Assembly: GCF_000972385.1 (NCBI RefSeq)
Contig: NZ_JXTE01000034.1
Location: 22,268 to 86,267, forward strand
Direction of reading: 5' to 3'
Source of the DNA: Streptomyces sp. WM6386
Lineage (GTDB): Bacteria; Actinomycetota; Actinomycetes; Streptomycetales; Streptomycetaceae
DNA: 64,000 nucleotides
The first letter of the stretch is position 1, and every line of letters begins with the position of its first letter. The translations under genes were made by a program, and so were the position numbers. Positions 62,164 to 64,000 of the stretch are shown one piece after another. The notes under the pieces were generated by a model. It searched no databases, was not told where the DNA came from, and saw only the letters and a program-made list of their open reading frames with translations.

Positions 62164-63846
62164 GTGGCCGTCACTCTGCGCACGCCCCAGCTGCCGGATG
62201 CACCCGCGCCTCCTGCGCGTCCGCCGATCCTCCGGTGGACGGTCACCGCACTTGCCGCGCTGCTCGTCCTCGGGGCGTTGCTGTTGCCGAATGCCCTTGG
62301 GGCGCTGAAGCCGAATCGGTTCACCCGTATCCCCGTCGAGGCGATCCTCGGGGCTGCGGCGGCGCTGTGGCTGCCGCGGCGGCCTCGGGTGGTCGTGGCG
62401 GTGGTGGCCGGGGTGGGGCTCGGGGTGCTGACCGTGCTGAACGTGCTCGACATGGGGTTCCGGGAGTATCTGGGGCGGGGTTTCAACCTGGTGCTCGACT
62501 GGGAGTTGCTGGACGACGCGCAGTCGTATGTCGCGGACTCGATGGGCGGGACGTTCGCGGTGCTGAGCGCCGTCGGGGCTGTCCTGCTGGTGCTGGTGCT
62601 GGTGGGGGTCATGGCGCTGGCGATGGTGCGGCTGAGCAATGTCCTGGTGGCGAGCAGACCGGTCGCCGCGCGGGGCACGCTCATCGCGGCCCTGGCCTGG
62701 ATCACCTGCTACGCGCTCGGGTTGCAGATCGCCGGTACGCCCATCGCCTCCGACCGGGCCGCCGACGCGCTGAAGATCCAGGCGCGGCGGGTGGCGGACA
62801 CGGTCCGGGACGAGGCGGCGTTCGCGAAGGAGGCGAAGGCGGACACGTTCGGGGCGACGCCGGGTGCGCAGTTGGTGCCGGATCTGCGGGGCAAGGACGT
62901 GATCTTCACGTTCATCGAGAGTTACGGCCGTAGTGCGATCGAGGATCCGGTCATGGCGCCGGGGGTGGACTCGACACTGGCGGCGCAGACGAAGGCGTTG
63001 GACAAGGCGGGGTTCCATGCCAAGAGCGGGTGGCTGACGTCGGCGACGTACGGGGGCAGCAGCTGGCTGGGGCACTCGACGTTTCTGTCGGGCCTGTGGA
63101 TCGACAACCAGCAGCGGTATCGCACGGTGACCTCGGGAGACCATCTGACCCTCACCAAGGCGTTCCACAAGACCGGTGCCTGGGACACGGTCGGGGTGAT
63201 GCCGGGCATCCAGAAAGGTTGGCCGGAGGCGAAGTACTACGGCCTGGACAAGGTCTACAACGCCTTCCAACTCGGCTATCAGGGACCGAAGTTCAGCTGG
63301 TCGACGATGCCCGACCAGTATGCGCTGGAGGCGTTCCAGCGCCTCGTCCACGGCAAGAAGCGGGACAAGCCGCTGATGTCGGAGGTCATCCTGACGTCGA
63401 GCCACCAGCCGTGGGCGCCGATCCCGAAGCTGGTGGACTGGGACCGGCTCGGCGACGGCTCGGTCTTCGACGCGATCCAGAAGGCCGGCAAGAAGCCCGG
63501 CGACATCGTCACGGACTCGGCCAAGTCCCGTGAGGAGTACGGCAAGTCGATCCAGTACTCGGTGACCGCCCTCACCCAGTGGCTGGAGCGCTACGGCACC
63601 GACGACACCGTCCTCGTCTTCCTCGGCGACCACCAGCCCATCGCCCGTGTCAGCGGCGACCACGCCAGCCGGGACGTCCCGGTGTCGATCGTGGCCAAGG
63701 ACCCGAAGATCCTGGACAAGATCGCGAACTGGAACTGGACCGACGGCCTGCGTCCTTCCCACAACGCCCCGGTGTGGAAGATGAGTTCGTTCCGCGACCG
63801 CTTCCTGACGGCGTACGGCTCGACTCCGCACCCGTCGAAGGACTGA
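62164..63846 (+). CDS. Membrane-anchored sulfatase / LTA-synthase-like protein
   Basis: A 560-residue protein with about five N-terminal membrane helices (20-200) and an extracytoplasmic alkaline-phosphatase-superfamily domain. VIFTFIESYGRSAIEDP (about 248) corresponds to the metal-binding entry strand, TSATYGGSSWLGHSTFLSGL carries the likely nucleophile Ser/Thr, and VLVFLGDHQPIARVSGDH (about 485) gives the C-terminal metal ligands. It probably transfers or cleaves phosphate or sulfate groups on cell-envelope molecules. The GTG at 62164 follows GGAAGGA. Confidence 0.85.
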   Translation: MAVTLRTPQLPDAPAPPARPPILRWTVTALAALLVLGALLLPNALGALKPNRFTRIPVEAILGAAAALWLPRRPRVVVAVVAGVGLGVLTVLNVLDMGFREYLGRGFNLVLDWELLDDAQSYVADSMGGTFAVLSAVGAVLLVLVLVGVMALAMVRLSNVLVASRPVAARGTLIAALAWITCYALGLQIAGTPIASDRAADALKIQARRVADTVRDEAAFAKEAKADTFGATPGAQLVPDLRGKDVIFTFIESYGRSAIEDPVMAPGVDSTLAAQTKALDKAGFHAKSGWLTSATYGGSSWLGHSTFLSGLWIDNQQRYRTVTSGDHLTLTKAFHKTGAWDTVGVMPGIQKGWPEAKYYGLDKVYNAFQLGYQGPKFSWSTMPDQYALEAFQRLVHGKKRDKPLMSEVILTSSHQPWAPIPKLVDWDRLGDGSVFDAIQKAGKKPGDIVTDSAKSREEYGKSIQYSVTALTQWLERYGTDDTVLVFLGDHQPIARVSGDHASRDVPVSIVAKDPKILDKIANWNWTDGLRPSHNAPVWKMSSFRDRFLTAYGSTPHPSKD

Positions 63847-63927
63847 GGATTCGCCCCCGCCGCCCCTACCCGTCCCATCCCTGAGGGCTGCGCCCCCAGA
63901 CCCCCGCTTCGGCCCTGAACGGGCCTC

Positions 63928-64000
63928 GTCCTCAAACGCCGGACGGGCTGATTGAACTGGACCGGCGTTGGCAAATTCAGCCCCTCCGGCGTTTGAGGAG
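63928..64000. terminator. Streptomyces-type inverted repeat at the window end
   Basis: GTCCTCAAACGCCGGACGGG (63929-63948) is repeated in inverse as CCCCTCCGGCGTTTGAGGAG at the window end, with a TCAGCC/GGCTGA extension of the stem. The long stem after the sulfatase gene should act as a terminator; the element may continue past 64000. Confidence 0.7.

Noticed and set aside
60667..63831. 1054-codon minus-strand frame over the debranching enzyme and sulfatase
   Set aside because: Arg/His/Pro-rich antisense shadow with no domain content; both plus-strand genes are clear.

Overview
The window is high-GC DNA with actinomycete codon use (frequent GTG starts, very GC-rich third positions). It carries genes typical of Streptomyces: an Hrd-type principal-like sigma factor next to dnaG, class F sortase and LAxTG-type surface proteins, GlnR-like boxes, and the familiar long Streptomyces hairpin repeats. 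I read it as a Streptomyces chromosome segment. All identifications come from reading motifs; no database search was run.

About 1-16,250 is an accessory block. A degenerate ~340-bp direct repeat containing the 3' half of a CAT-anticodon tRNA lies at its left edge (about 18-354). The same repeat with the complete tRNA lies at its right edge (about 15,886-16,254). Inside is a nucleoside/sugar catabolic gene set: nucleoside hydrolase, two PfkB-type kinases, a sugar ABC importer, YjbQ, a SIS phosphosugar protein and a HutC-type GntR regulator. A promoter/operator at 3,789-3,833 has a related sequence in front of the GntR gene. The block is visibly decaying: an F420-type reductase, a nucleoside phosphorylase, an ADP-ribosylglycohydrolase, a short-chain dehydrogenase and an IS1380-like transposase are all frameshifted, deleted or truncated. 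A CocE-type secreted hydrolase, an ECF sigma factor and a membrane partner form an operon at its right end.

From 16,400 the DNA looks like conserved chromosome: two tandem tRNA-Asn genes, a YtxH-like protein, an FGGY sugar kinase, a heterodimeric ABC exporter, hrdA, dnaG, a ferredoxin reductase, dgt, a sirohydrochlorin chelatase-like protein, a SanA-like protein, an enoyl-CoA hydratase, and a two-gene unit of a stand-alone adenylation enzyme with a membrane flavin-reductase-like protein. Nitrate assimilation is spread through the middle: nasA (34,270), a FAD reductase plus nirB and nirD (43,922-48,086), and the chelatase that would help make siroheme. GlnR-like boxes precede nasA and the nir operon.

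The right half holds a thermolysin-type protease, an FMN reductase, a sortase F locus, an HxlR regulator with a perfect palindromic operator candidate, a chloramphenicol-phosphotransferase-like kinase, a broken TauE/SafE exporter, two excalibur-domain proteins, a Tat-exported PhoX-like protein, two short-chain dehydrogenases with a TetR regulator, ppdK, a ROK regulator divergent from two glycoside hydrolases, and a membrane sulfatase. The window ends in a Streptomyces-type inverted repeat.
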